In this document: piece after piece, positions 7,163 to 14,230 of the stretch | How the letters are laid out: each line of letters begins with the position of its first letter | Position numbering within the stretch: position 1 is the first letter of the stretch | From: Candidatus Kaiserbacteria bacterium | GTDB taxonomy: Bacteria > Patescibacteria > Paceibacteria > UBA9973 > UBA2100 | Length of the DNA: 14,303 nt | Assembly (NCBI GenBank): GCA_002401495.1 | Contig: NVTG01000027.1 | Location: forward strand, 1 to 14,303 | Reading direction: 5' to 3' | Translations under genes and position numbers: made by a program | Notes under the pieces: generated by a model | What the model was told of the DNA's origin: nothing | The model's database searches: none | What the model saw: the letters and a program-made list of their open reading frames with translations, nothing else

Positions 7163-8211
7163 ATAACTTAATTAAAGTAATGGCACCGGCAGTAATTGCC
7201 TTTGTTGTAGGTATTGGAATAACTCCAACGATCTCACACTATTTATATAAATACAGAGCTTGGAAAAAGGACGGTGGAAAAACAGCTATGGATGGTAGTA
7301 CTGCTGAAGTGTTTAACTCTCTACATAAAGAGAAAGAGAGTGAGGCTCCACGAATGGGTGGGCTAGTAATAATATTTAGTGCACTAATAACTATTCTTGG
7401 AATTTCATTAGTTGCATACATTTTCCCGAATGACTCTACTGCCAAGTTAGATTTCTTGTCTCGTAGTCAAACATGGATACCCGTTATGACACTATTTGCA
7501 GGAGCGCTAGTTGGATTTATCGACGACTTCTTAGAAATAAAAAGGCGAGGAGGACTTTCTCTAAGAAGGCGCCTACTTTTCGTACTCACGCTTTCCTTTT
7601 TGATAGGGTGGTGGTTCCATAATAAATTGGATATCACTTCTATAGGAATACCGTTTGATGGCTCACTTGAAATAGGGTGGTTGGTGATTCCTTTGTTTAT
7701 GCTTATCTCACTCGCTATTTATGCCAGTGGAATAATTGATGGAATTGATGGTCTCTCCGGAGGAGTGTTTGCTATGATCTTCACGGCATATTCTTTAATT
7801 GCTTTAGTTCAAGATCAAATAAACTTAGCTGCCTTTTCAGCAATGCTTGTTGGTGCAATCCTTGCCTTCCTGTGGTTTAACATTCCTCCAGCACGGTTTT
7901 ATATGACAGAGACTGGATCGATGGCACTCACCCTAACTCTCGCAACCGTAGCCTTTATGACAGACTCATTAGGAGGAGGAATAGGAATTGCAGCTCTTCC
8001 AATAATTGGTTTCCTTCTTGTAGCAACCGTTGCAACAACTATTGCTCAAGTTCTTTCGAAGAAATTCCTCGGGAGAAAGCTTCTGCGTGTTGCACCCCTT
8101 CATCATCACTTTGAAGCAATAGGGTGGCCTGGCACCAAGGTTGTAATGAGATACTGGATTCTAGGTGCAATGTTTGCTTTCTTTGGTGTGATTTTTGCAC
8201 TCGTTGGATAA
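7153..8211 (+). CDS. mraY: Phospho-N-acetylmuramoyl-pentapeptide transferase
   Basis: Polytopic membrane enzyme that joins UDP-MurNAc-pentapeptide to undecaprenyl phosphate, making lipid I. Recognisable motifs are the early PRMGG (APRMGGLVI), the catalytic pair in GFIDDFLEIKRR, YASGIIDGIDGLSGGV, NIPPARFYMTETGSMALTL and the C-terminal PLHHHFEAIGW. About ten hydrophobic segments are visible. At 352 residues the length is typical. It overlaps the carboxypeptidase gene upstream, and its TAA shares bases with the ftsW ATG (TAATG). In many bacteria murD lies between mraY and ftsW; here it is absent. All key residues seem present. Confidence 0.97.
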   Translation: MELDNLIKVMAPAVIAFVVGIGITPTISHYLYKYRAWKKDGGKTAMDGSTAEVFNSLHKEKESEAPRMGGLVIIFSALITILGISLVAYIFPNDSTAKLDFLSRSQTWIPVMTLFAGALVGFIDDFLEIKRRGGLSLRRRLLFVLTLSFLIGWWFHNKLDITSIGIPFDGSLEIGWLVIPLFMLISLAIYASGIIDGIDGLSGGVFAMIFTAYSLIALVQDQINLAAFSAMLVGAILAFLWFNIPPARFYMTETGSMALTLTLATVAFMTDSLGGGIGIAALPIIGFLLVATVATTIAQVLSKKFLGRKLLRVAPLHHHFEAIGWPGTKVVMRYWILGAMFAFFGVIFALVG

Positions 8212-9311
8212 TGAGGGGAGTTGGAAACAAGATTGACCGACCCCTGGCTATAATTATTGCTCTACTAGTAGTAGTGGGGTTTTTCCTTTTCTCTTCTGCG
8301 TCTTTGGGATTACTAGCAAAAGAAGGTGTTAGGTTCTCATCTCTAGTTTTCAGCCAACTTGTTCTCGGAATATTCTTAGGCACCGCTGCCTTAATCTTAA
8401 TGAGTAGAGTTCATTACAGACTCCTAAAGCAGTACTCTCTGTATATTTTTATTGTATCGATTTTACTAACTATAGCCGTTTTTATACCAGGTCTTGGGTT
8501 TTCAGCAGGGGGTGCTACAAGGTGGCTTTCCCTTGGACCAATATCAGTTCAGCCTGCTGAGATTCTAAAGTTAGGAACCGTTTTATATCTATCGGCGTAT
8601 CTTGCTAGTAACAGAATGCATCTAGGGAAGTACAAGAATGGACTTCTCGCATTTATTTTAATTCTCGCCGTTCCTTCACTAGTATTATTACTACAACCAG
8701 ATACTAGTACTCTTGTTGTGATAGTAGCGGCAGCCGGTGGAATGTTTTTTGCAGCTGGTGCAAAGTGGAGAGATTTAGGAATCCTACTGTTAATTTCAAT
8801 AATCGCGTTAGGTGCATTAATTGCAGTGCGACCTTATGTATTAGATCGTATTACTACTTTTATAAATCCATCAGCTGATCAACTTGGTTCTGGATATCAG
8901 ATTAAACAATCGTTAATTGCTATTGGCTCTGGAAAAATAGCCGGCCGTGGTTTCGGTCAAAGTGTTCAAAAGTTTGGGTACTTACCTGAGCCAACAGGGG
9001 ACTCAGTCTTTGCGGTTGCTGCTGAAGAGTTTGGGTTTGCGGGGGCTGTTTTGATAATAGGTCTCTTTGTTGCCTTAGTAGTGCGCTCCTTCTGGGTTGC
9101 GGTACGAGCACCTGATTATTTCGGAGGTTTAGTAGTTATAGGTATTACTCTTCTTATAGCAATTCAAGCACTAGTTAATATTGCTTCAATGGTAGGGGTC
9201 ATACCACTTACAGGACTTCCTTTGCCTTTTATAAGTCACGGTGGGACCGCTATGTTTGTTATGTTGGTTGGAGTTGGAATTATCCTTAACGTGTCGCGTT
9301 ACGCTAAGTAA
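8211..9311 (+). CDS. ftsW: Septal peptidoglycan glycosyltransferase FtsW (SEDS family)
   Basis: Integral membrane SEDS protein that polymerises lipid II at the division septum, normally with a class B PBP. Family signs are GGATRWLSLGPISVQPAEILK, GRGFGQSVQKFGYLPEPTGD, SVFAVAAEEFGF and the C-terminal GLPLPFISHGGTAMF. About ten membrane segments are visible. I use the ATG at 8211, giving 366 residues, because it overlaps the mraY stop as TAATG and precedes the first membrane helix; an upstream extension to 8124 would lie inside mraY. RodA is the alternative, but the gene context between mraY and murG favours FtsW. It ends 21 bases before murG. Confidence 0.93.
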   Translation: MRGVGNKIDRPLAIIIALLVVVGFFLFSSASLGLLAKEGVRFSSLVFSQLVLGIFLGTAALILMSRVHYRLLKQYSLYIFIVSILLTIAVFIPGLGFSAGGATRWLSLGPISVQPAEILKLGTVLYLSAYLASNRMHLGKYKNGLLAFILILAVPSLVLLLQPDTSTLVVIVAAAGGMFFAAGAKWRDLGILLLISIIALGALIAVRPYVLDRITTFINPSADQLGSGYQIKQSLIAIGSGKIAGRGFGQSVQKFGYLPEPTGDSVFAVAAEEFGFAGAVLIIGLFVALVVRSFWVAVRAPDYFGGLVVIGITLLIAIQALVNIASMVGVIPLTGLPLPFISHGGTAMFVMLVGVGIILNVSRYAK

Positions 9312-9320
9312 TAATTACGA

Positions 9321-9326
9321 TATACT
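9321..9326 (+). promoter_or_regulatory. Internal -10 box (TATACT) for murG, possible leaderless start
   Basis: TATACT is followed by AGGTGT and then the murG ATG at 9333. The 6-base gap would start transcription at or next to the ATG. This is the only gap of any size in the operon, which supports an internal promoter. The AGGTG could instead act as a close Shine-Dalgarno site for read-through mRNA. Confidence 0.45.
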
Positions 9327-9332
9327 AGGTGT

Positions 9333-10469
9333 ATGAAAATCGTTTTTACAGGTGCTGGTACCGGTGGTCATTTCTACCCACTAATTGCAGTGGCAGAGGA
9401 AATTCACAATATTGTAGAAGAAGACAGGTTACTTACCCCTGAGCTTTTTTACATTGCTCCTCACTTGTTAGATAGCGACGCATTAGCTGAGCAAAATATC
9501 ACTTGGAAAAAAAGTAGTGCCGGGAAGGTTCGTAGGTATTTTTCAATACGGAACTTGTTCGATGTTTTTAAAACTCTCTTTGGAACTATTCAGGCAACCA
9601 TACAATTGTTTTTCCTCTATCCTGACGTTGTCTTTAGCAAAGGAGGCTATGCAAGTGTTCCAACTACAATTGCGGCGAGAATTTTAAATATTCCTGTAAT
9701 CATTCACGAATCAGACGCACACCCCGGAAAAGCAAACCTACTCGCCTCTAAATGGGCAAGGGCCGTTGCTATTTCCTTTCCTGGAGTACGAGAGTACTTT
9801 AAAAATGTTGATGATTCTAAAATAGCGTTAGTAGGGAATCCAATAAGACGAGCTCTATTTAGGCCGGCAAGTGAAGGTGCGCACGCATATCTGAAACTTG
9901 ATTCTATAAAACAAACCATTCTTATCCTTGGAGGATCACAAGGCGCTACTTCCATCAACTCTGTGATATTGGACGCACTGCCTGAGCTTTTAAATAAGTA
10001 CCAGGTGATCCATCAAACAGGAAAGGAAAATCTGGAAACTGTGGAAGGACTTGCTAGAGTTATCTTAAAAGATCACCCTAACAAAGATAACTATAAACCT
10101 TTTGGATATTTGAATACTTTGGCCACAAGAATGTCAGCTGGAGTTGCGTCTATTGTTGTTATGCGTGCCGGCTCAGGAACTATCTTTGAAACAGCAGCGT
10201 GGGGAATACCTTCAATTGTTATTCCAATTCCTGAAGAAGTATCACACGACCAAACTAGAAACGCTTTCGCCTACGCAAGGGACGGTGCTGCCGTTGTACT
10301 AAAACAGAAGAATCTAAGTGAACACATTCTTGTTGCAGAAATTGACAGAATACTTGGAAGTGAGGAAATTCAAAGTGATATGAGGAAAGCCGCTTTAGAA
10401 TTTTCGCGTCCTGATGCTGCTAGAAAAGTGGCTCATATGATAATAAAAACAGCACTTGAACATGAATAA
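9333..10469 (+). CDS. murG: UDP-N-acetylglucosamine--lipid I GlcNAc transferase
   Basis: Peripheral membrane GT-B glycosyltransferase that adds GlcNAc to lipid I, producing lipid II. The N-terminal glycine loop GAGTGGHFYP has the conserved His at residue 13. The middle GGYASVPTTIAARILNIP and the HESDAHPGKAN segment follow; many bacteria have HEQN at that place, so HESD is a variant. The C-terminal domain carries GGSQGATSIN and the donor-binding region RAGSGTIFETAAWGIPSIV, ending with HDQTRNA. At 378 residues it is slightly longer than E. coli MurG (355). It follows ftsW with a 21-base gap and precedes the NUDIX gene by one base. No murC follows it. Confidence 0.95.
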   Translation: MKIVFTGAGTGGHFYPLIAVAEEIHNIVEEDRLLTPELFYIAPHLLDSDALAEQNITWKKSSAGKVRRYFSIRNLFDVFKTLFGTIQATIQLFFLYPDVVFSKGGYASVPTTIAARILNIPVIIHESDAHPGKANLLASKWARAVAISFPGVREYFKNVDDSKIALVGNPIRRALFRPASEGAHAYLKLDSIKQTILILGGSQGATSINSVILDALPELLNKYQVIHQTGKENLETVEGLARVILKDHPNKDNYKPFGYLNTLATRMSAGVASIVVMRAGSGTIFETAAWGIPSIVIPIPEEVSHDQTRNAFAYARDGAAVVLKQKNLSEHILVAEIDRILGSEEIQSDMRKAALEFSRPDAARKVAHMIIKTALEHE

Positions 10470-10470
10470 T

Positions 10471-10881
10471 ATGGAAATACCAAACGCTTATTATAGAACA
10501 AGCGTAAAAGCTATAATCATTAATGAAAAGAAAGAATTTTTGCTTGCCAAAGAAGAAAATGGTTACTGGGAATTACTGGGGGGAGGATTAGATTTTGGTG
10601 AAGATCCTACAGAGGGACTTAAGCGAGAAATATTTGAGGAGACAGGGCTAGAGGTTACAAGTATGGAGAAGACGCCTTCCTATTTCTTAACTGATAAAAA
10701 TCTATCAGGCTATTGGGCTTCAAACGTTCTATATATTACTAAAGTTAAGAATCTCGACTTTACAGCATCTGATGAATGTACTGAATTAAGATACTTTAAC
10801 AGGGAAACTTTAAGAGAAGTTAAAGCTTTTACGAATGTAATAAAGTTTGCAGAAATGTTTAACCCAGATAATCATGAATAA
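10471..10881 (+). CDS. NUDIX hydrolase
   Basis: A 136-residue enzyme of the NUDIX superfamily, which hydrolyses a nucleoside diphosphate linked to another group. The 23-residue Nudix box is complete at residues 38-60: G, x5, E44, x7, RE, x2, EE, x, G, within GLDFGEDPTEGLKREIFEET. Nothing outside the box points to a specific substrate. I use ATG 10471, one base after the murG stop (TAATATG, the same junction as rdgB-aspS). Earlier in-frame starts (TTG 10456, ATG 10462) lie inside murG and are less likely. It overlaps gltX by 8 bases. Small NUDIX proteins range from MutT-like to ADP-ribose hydrolases; I cannot choose. Confidence 0.92.
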   Translation: MEIPNAYYRTSVKAIIINEKKEFLLAKEENGYWELLGGGLDFGEDPTEGLKREIFEETGLEVTSMEKTPSYFLTDKNLSGYWASNVLYITKVKNLDFTASDECTELRYFNRETLREVKAFTNVIKFAEMFNPDNHE

Positions 10882-12190
10882 AATAATTACACGCTTTCCA
10901 CCTTCACCAACTGGAAGTCTTCATATTGGAAACATAAGAACACTTCTTTTTAACTACCTCTTCACGCGCCATAACGACGGTGAAATTGTTATGCGTTTTG
11001 AGGATACTGATCTGGAACGCAGTGATCAAAAACACGAAGAGGTAGCACTTGAGGCTCTGGAGTCTCTGGGACTAGATTTTGACAGCGGACCGTTTCGACA
11101 ATCAGAAAGAACTGAAAAATATATTGCCGCGTTAAATACATTAATTGAAAATGGAAATGCCTACGTTGCAGAAGAATCAGAAGGGGAGCCAGGGAAGAAT
11201 GTTATACGATTTAAAAACCCAAACAAAGAATTAACATTTACTGACCTTATCCGCGGGGAGATAACTATCGATACAACAGACTTTGGTGATTTTGTTATCG
11301 CTCGTTCTGCTGATAATCCGATTTACCACCTAACTGTTGTTGTAGACGATATAGAAATGGGTATCACTCATGTAATTAGGGGAGAAGATCATATAACTTC
11401 AACGCCTAGACAAATGCTTCTAATAGACGCACTAGGTGGAGAAGTACCGCAATACGCACACCTTCCACTAATTATAGGAAACGACAAAAAGAAACTAGGG
11501 AAGAGGCACGGTGCTGTAACATATCAGGAGTTCAAAGACCTTGGATATATTCCCGCAGGAATCCTAAACTATCTTGCGCTTTTAGGTTGGAACCCGGGAG
11601 ATGAGCGAGAATTTTTTACAAAAGAAGAACTAGTAGGGGAGTTCTCAATTGAAAGAGTGAATAATTCACCTGCAATGTTTTCCTATGAAAAACTGGATTC
11701 AATTAACAAGCATCACATACTAGAACTCCCAATGGAGGAGTACACAAGTATGGTAAAAGAATTTCTTCAGGACGAGAAAATAGAAAATCATCCGAACTTC
11801 TCCTTACTTATCGAAGGCGTAATACGAGAAAGATTACACAAATTTTCAGAAGTTAGTGAGATGCATAAAGAAGGCGAGTTTAACTGGCTACTTAATGCAC
11901 CTGCTATTAATTCGGAAGATCTAAAATGGAAAGATTCTCCAGCAGAAACCACCAAAGGACACCTGCAATACGTTGCTAAAACACTCCTAGAGGCTTCAAA
12001 ATGGGACCCTGAGAGTATAAAGGAAGAGATATGGGCATATGCTGATGAAAACGGTAGAGGTGACGTTTTAGGACCTTTACGGTTTGCTCTTTCCGGTGCA
12101 AAACGTTCTCCAGATCCGTTTATGCTTGCTGCAATTCTTGGTAGAGAGGAGACTGGTAGCCGTCTTAAAACAGCAATTGATTTGCTCTAA
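10874..12190 (+). CDS. gltX: Glutamate--tRNA ligase
   Basis: Class I synthetase that charges tRNA-Glu, and in many bacteria also tRNA-Gln for the GatCAB route. The N-terminal RFPPSPTGSLHIGN puts the HIGH-type motif at residues 17-20. The catalytic region shows FEDTDLERS, YHLTVVVDDIEMGITHVIRG and EDHITSTPRQ. The KMSKS-type loop reads KLGKR at residues 207-211, where KLSKR is usual, so the loop Ser is Gly. At 438 residues it is shorter than many bacterial GluRS (about 470-490), the reduction probably lying in the C-terminal anticodon-binding part. The ATG at 10874 is chosen because it places the motif normally and overlaps the NUDIX stop (ATGAATAA). A longer start at 10847 would lie inside the NUDIX gene. 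Confidence 0.95.
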   Translation: MNKIITRFPPSPTGSLHIGNIRTLLFNYLFTRHNDGEIVMRFEDTDLERSDQKHEEVALEALESLGLDFDSGPFRQSERTEKYIAALNTLIENGNAYVAEESEGEPGKNVIRFKNPNKELTFTDLIRGEITIDTTDFGDFVIARSADNPIYHLTVVVDDIEMGITHVIRGEDHITSTPRQMLLIDALGGEVPQYAHLPLIIGNDKKKLGKRHGAVTYQEFKDLGYIPAGILNYLALLGWNPGDEREFFTKEELVGEFSIERVNNSPAMFSYEKLDSINKHHILELPMEEYTSMVKEFLQDEKIENHPNFSLLIEGVIRERLHKFSEVSEMHKEGEFNWLLNAPAINSEDLKWKDSPAETTKGHLQYVAKTLLEASKWDPESIKEEIWAYADENGRGDVLGPLRFALSGAKRSPDPFMLAAILGREETGSRLKTAIDLL

Positions 12191-12192
12191 CC

Positions 12193-13458
12193 ATGAAAAT
12201 CTTAACTGGATTTTTGACTATTCTTTTACTCACTCCAGGAGTGTTGAGTGCACAAAGTGCAAGTGATATTCGTAATAAGATAGACACCCAACAAACTGAA
12301 ATTTCTGAAATTGAAGAGGAGATTAAGAAGTATGAAGTTCAACTAACTGAAATAAGTAGGGAGAAGAATACTCTTCAAGGAGCTGTTCAGGAATTAGATG
12401 TTTCAAGGAAAAAAGTTGGAGCAAGCCTATCTATTACCCAAAGACAGATCAACACAACAAGCTCCAGCATTGAAGAAATGACTTACGATATTAATACTAA
12501 GGAAGAGCTAATCGCCGGTAATCAAAAAGCACTGGCTGAAACTATACGAAGAATAAACGAAACGGAGAGTGATTCTTTTGTGGAGATAATTTTAAATAGT
12601 AACGATATTTCTAATCTCTGGAATGATGTAGAAGCTCTTCAGAAATTCCAAGTAGTAGTTAGAGGAGAAGTTACAGTACTAACTGCCCAAAGAAAATCTC
12701 TTGAAGCCTCCCGAGAGGAAAAGGAAATTCAACAAGGTAAGTTAGTCTCTCACAAAACCGATCTTTCAACTCAAAAGCGTTCGTTGGATATAAACAGGCA
12801 AGCGAAGAACTCTCTCTTAAAGGAAACTAAGAACAGAGAGTCCACTTACCAGGAACTTATCACTGCAAAGAAAAAGGCCAAGGAAGAATTTGAATCCCAA
12901 CTAAGAAGCTTTGAATCTGAACTGCAATATATTTTGGATCCATCTAGCATACCGCCTGCAGGGAAGGGGGTACTGAGTTGGCCATTAGATAAGGTTCGAA
13001 TTACCCAATACTTTGGAAATACGAAATTTTCAAAGTCCGGCGCTTACAACGGAAGTGGACATAACGGAATGGATATGGGAACTCCGATAGGGACGCCCGT
13101 TAAAGCGGCTCTTGCCGGAAATATTAAAGCTACAGGGAACACAGATGCCTTCCGAGGATGTTACTCGTATGGAAAATGGATACTCGTTGAACACGTAAAC
13201 GGTCTAGCTACTCTATACGCACACCTTTCAGATATAAGTGTTAGTCCCGGAGATGCAGTTGGTACCGGACGTGTTATCGGATACTCAGGAAATACTGGAT
13301 TCTCTACAGGACCTCACCTTCACTTTACTCTTTATGCTAACGACGCTGTTAAAGTTGTACGTCTTGGAGATGTTAAAGCAAGGACTAACTGTGCTGATGC
13401 GAAAGTGCCTGTTGCTTCATGGAGTGGTTATCTAAATCCTATAGATTACCTCAACTAG
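12193..13458 (+). CDS. EnvC-like M23 (LytM) peptidoglycan endopeptidase with coiled coil
   Basis: Secreted zinc endopeptidase or amidase activator acting on the cell wall, probably at division. A signal peptide (residues 1 to about 20, ending GVLSA) is followed by a long charged coiled coil (about 24-245) and a C-terminal LytM domain (about 265-421). The M23 active site is complete: zinc ligands H290 and D294 in HNGMDMG and H377 in HLHF, with catalytic-site H344 (YAHLS) and H375. Because the site is intact, it may be an active hydrolase, unlike EnvC itself, which is degenerate and only activates amidases. Two Cys in the secreted domain (C323, C400) could form a disulfide. The ATG lies 2 bases after the gltX TAA. 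It is the last gene of the operon. Confidence 0.93.
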   Translation: MKILTGFLTILLLTPGVLSAQSASDIRNKIDTQQTEISEIEEEIKKYEVQLTEISREKNTLQGAVQELDVSRKKVGASLSITQRQINTTSSSIEEMTYDINTKEELIAGNQKALAETIRRINETESDSFVEIILNSNDISNLWNDVEALQKFQVVVRGEVTVLTAQRKSLEASREEKEIQQGKLVSHKTDLSTQKRSLDINRQAKNSLLKETKNRESTYQELITAKKKAKEEFESQLRSFESELQYILDPSSIPPAGKGVLSWPLDKVRITQYFGNTKFSKSGAYNGSGHNGMDMGTPIGTPVKAALAGNIKATGNTDAFRGCYSYGKWILVEHVNGLATLYAHLSDISVSPGDAVGTGRVIGYSGNTGFSTGPHLHFTLYANDAVKVVRLGDVKARTNCADAKVPVASWSGYLNPIDYLN

Positions 13459-13479
13459 ATCCTTCTCACTCTCCCTTAC

Positions 13480-13497
13480 TTGGTATACTAGTACCAA
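13480..13497 (+). promoter_or_regulatory. Extended -10 box inside an inverted repeat
   Basis: TGGTATACT (13481-13489) fits the extended -10 pattern TGnTATAAT, with start expected near 13496. It lies in an inverted repeat, TTGGTA (13480-13485) and TACCAA (13492-13497), which could be an operator. No -35 box is clear. The stretch 13484-13501 resembles bases 1601-1618 upstream of trpS (14 of 18 identical). Confidence 0.4.
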
Positions 13498-13505
13498 ATA
13501 GTTTA

Positions 13506-13523
13506 ATGTCGCACAATATATAT
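13506..13523 (+). repeat. Imperfect 18-base direct repeat, copy 1
   Basis: ATGTCGCACAATATATAT matches copy 2 at 13713-13730 at 16 of 18 bases. The copies start 207 bases apart and both begin with ATGTCGCA. No terminal inverted repeats or transposase lie between them, so a mobile element is not supported. Confidence 0.5.
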
Positions 13524-13712
13524 AGGGTATTGAGAACGGGGTAGAGTAGGGTGATTAACTTATTTTTAATGAAATGGGTCAAAAGACTGGGAAATTAGAT
13601 TTAATACATATATGTGCAAAAAGGCACTAGATAAAAAAATAAAAATATTTGAGGGGTTAGAAGCAGGTTGAGATTTATATACGTGTTTACTAAGCGGTAT
13701 TAGTTATATAAC

Positions 13713-13730
13713 ATGTCGCAAAAGATATAT
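13713..13730 (+). repeat. Imperfect 18-base direct repeat, copy 2
   Basis: ATGTCGCAAAAGATATAT differs from copy 1 at two positions. It runs directly into the hairpin at 13728-13748. Confidence 0.5.
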
Positions 13731-13748
13731 TGTACGACACGTACAATA
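13728..13748. repeat. Perfect 8-bp inverted repeat (hairpin)
   Basis: TATTGTAC (13728-13735) and GTACAATA (13741-13748) are perfect complements around the 5-base loop GACAC. It is followed by AAGC, not by a T tract, so it is not a terminator. It could be an RNA stem or a binding site for a dimeric regulator. Confidence 0.6.
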
Positions 13749-13778
13749 AAGCTAATAGTACTACCCCACAACAACAAG

Positions 13779-13817
13779 ACACCACCCGAATTAAAATCCG
13801 GATGGTGTGTTTATTTT
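13779..13817. terminator. Terminator hairpin shared by convergent units
   Basis: Stem ACACCACCCG (13779-13788) pairs with CGGATGGTGT (13799-13808), 9 of 10 pairs with one C-A mismatch and a 10-nt loop. On the + side it is followed by GTTTATTTT, a good tract for ending the long operon or a + strand RNA. On the minus side the tract CTTGTTGTTG is weaker; there the hairpin begins 3 bases past the stop of the minus-strand secreted-protein gene. Confidence 0.7.
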
Positions 13818-14230
13818 GGCCCCTCGACTACCTCTGCTGTTTCGTCCACAAATGTGAATCCGCTGATGAGTCCAAAGTACTCTTCCCCACTATTGGTGAA
13901 TCGAACGACAGAAACAGTTACGTCTTTGTGTCCAGGGAAATCAACCCTGTCCTCGCGCATAAGCTCTTCGAACACAGCAAGACCCGGATACTTCATTCCG
14001 CATCCATACTCTTCTGTGAATCTCTTGGCCTCAAGATACCCACTTTCTAAGTGTGCTCTCATAATGTAATCCGAGTCTGTCCAGGATCCGCAAACCAAAG
14101 TAGGTATCCAGAATTCCACTTCTTCCCCAAGAACAATTTCACCATTCACTCCAACGTCGTGGTGTGCGAGGACTGGAACAGTAAACAGCATGAGAACTAA
14201 TGAGGTAATTACACATCCTCTCCCGAACAT
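13811..14230 (-). CDS. Secreted protein of unknown function, 139 residues
   Basis: The N-terminus MFGRGCVITSLVLMLFTVPV is a clear signal peptide; cleavage after VLA (residue 22) would leave a mature protein starting HHDVGVNG. The mature part is about 117 residues, acidic, with two Cys (C47 in LVCGSW, C77 in YGCGMKYPG) that could form a disulfide outside the cell, and a beta-rich C-terminal half (KDVTVSVVRFTNSGEEYFGL). There is no LPxTG or lipobox that I would trust. A strong Shine-Dalgarno site lies 8 bases upstream of the ATG at 14230, supporting this start. It overlaps the 3' end of an upstream minus-strand gene by 22 bases and converges on the long operon. I do not recognise the family. 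Confidence 0.75.
   Translation of the reverse strand: MFGRGCVITSLVLMLFTVPVLAHHDVGVNGEIVLGEEVEFWIPTLVCGSWTDSDYIMRAHLESGYLEAKRFTEEYGCGMKYPGLAVFEELMREDRVDFPGHKDVTVSVVRFTNSGEEYFGLISGFTFVDETAEVVEGPK

Larger units (their letters stand above)
13459..13778. other. AT-rich intergenic region, no convincing protein gene; possible ncRNA or 3' UTR
   Basis: About 320 bases between the M23 gene and the shared terminator. ORFs here are very short and lack good ribosome binding sites. An extended -10 box at 13481-13489 and the terminator after 13779 could bracket a + strand RNA of about 320 nt. I see no signatures of tRNA, tmRNA, RNase P RNA, SRP RNA or 6S RNA. A perfect hairpin and a direct repeat are listed separately. 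It may equally be the untranslated tail of the long operon, since no terminator follows directly after 13458. Confidence 0.4.

Noticed and set aside
8124..8210. Longer ftsW start at 8124
   Set aside because: The extra residues come from mraY read in another frame; the ATG at 8211 overlaps the mraY stop as TAATG.
13551..13598. 15-residue ORF from GTG 13551
   Set aside because: Very short, with the only SD-like bases directly touching the start codon.
13612..13671. 19-residue ORF from ATG 13612 (MCKKALDKK...)
   Set aside because: No ribosome binding site, very short, and ends in TGA, a stop not used by any convincing gene here.
13506..13730. Small mobile element bounded by the direct repeats
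   Set aside because: No terminal inverted repeats, no coding content and imperfect repeats; a duplicated motif is simpler.
13713..14069. + strand ORFs of 118 and 106 codons (13713-14069, 13730-14050)
   Set aside because: They run through the terminator hairpin and are antisense to the secreted-protein gene, which has a signal peptide and strong SD.
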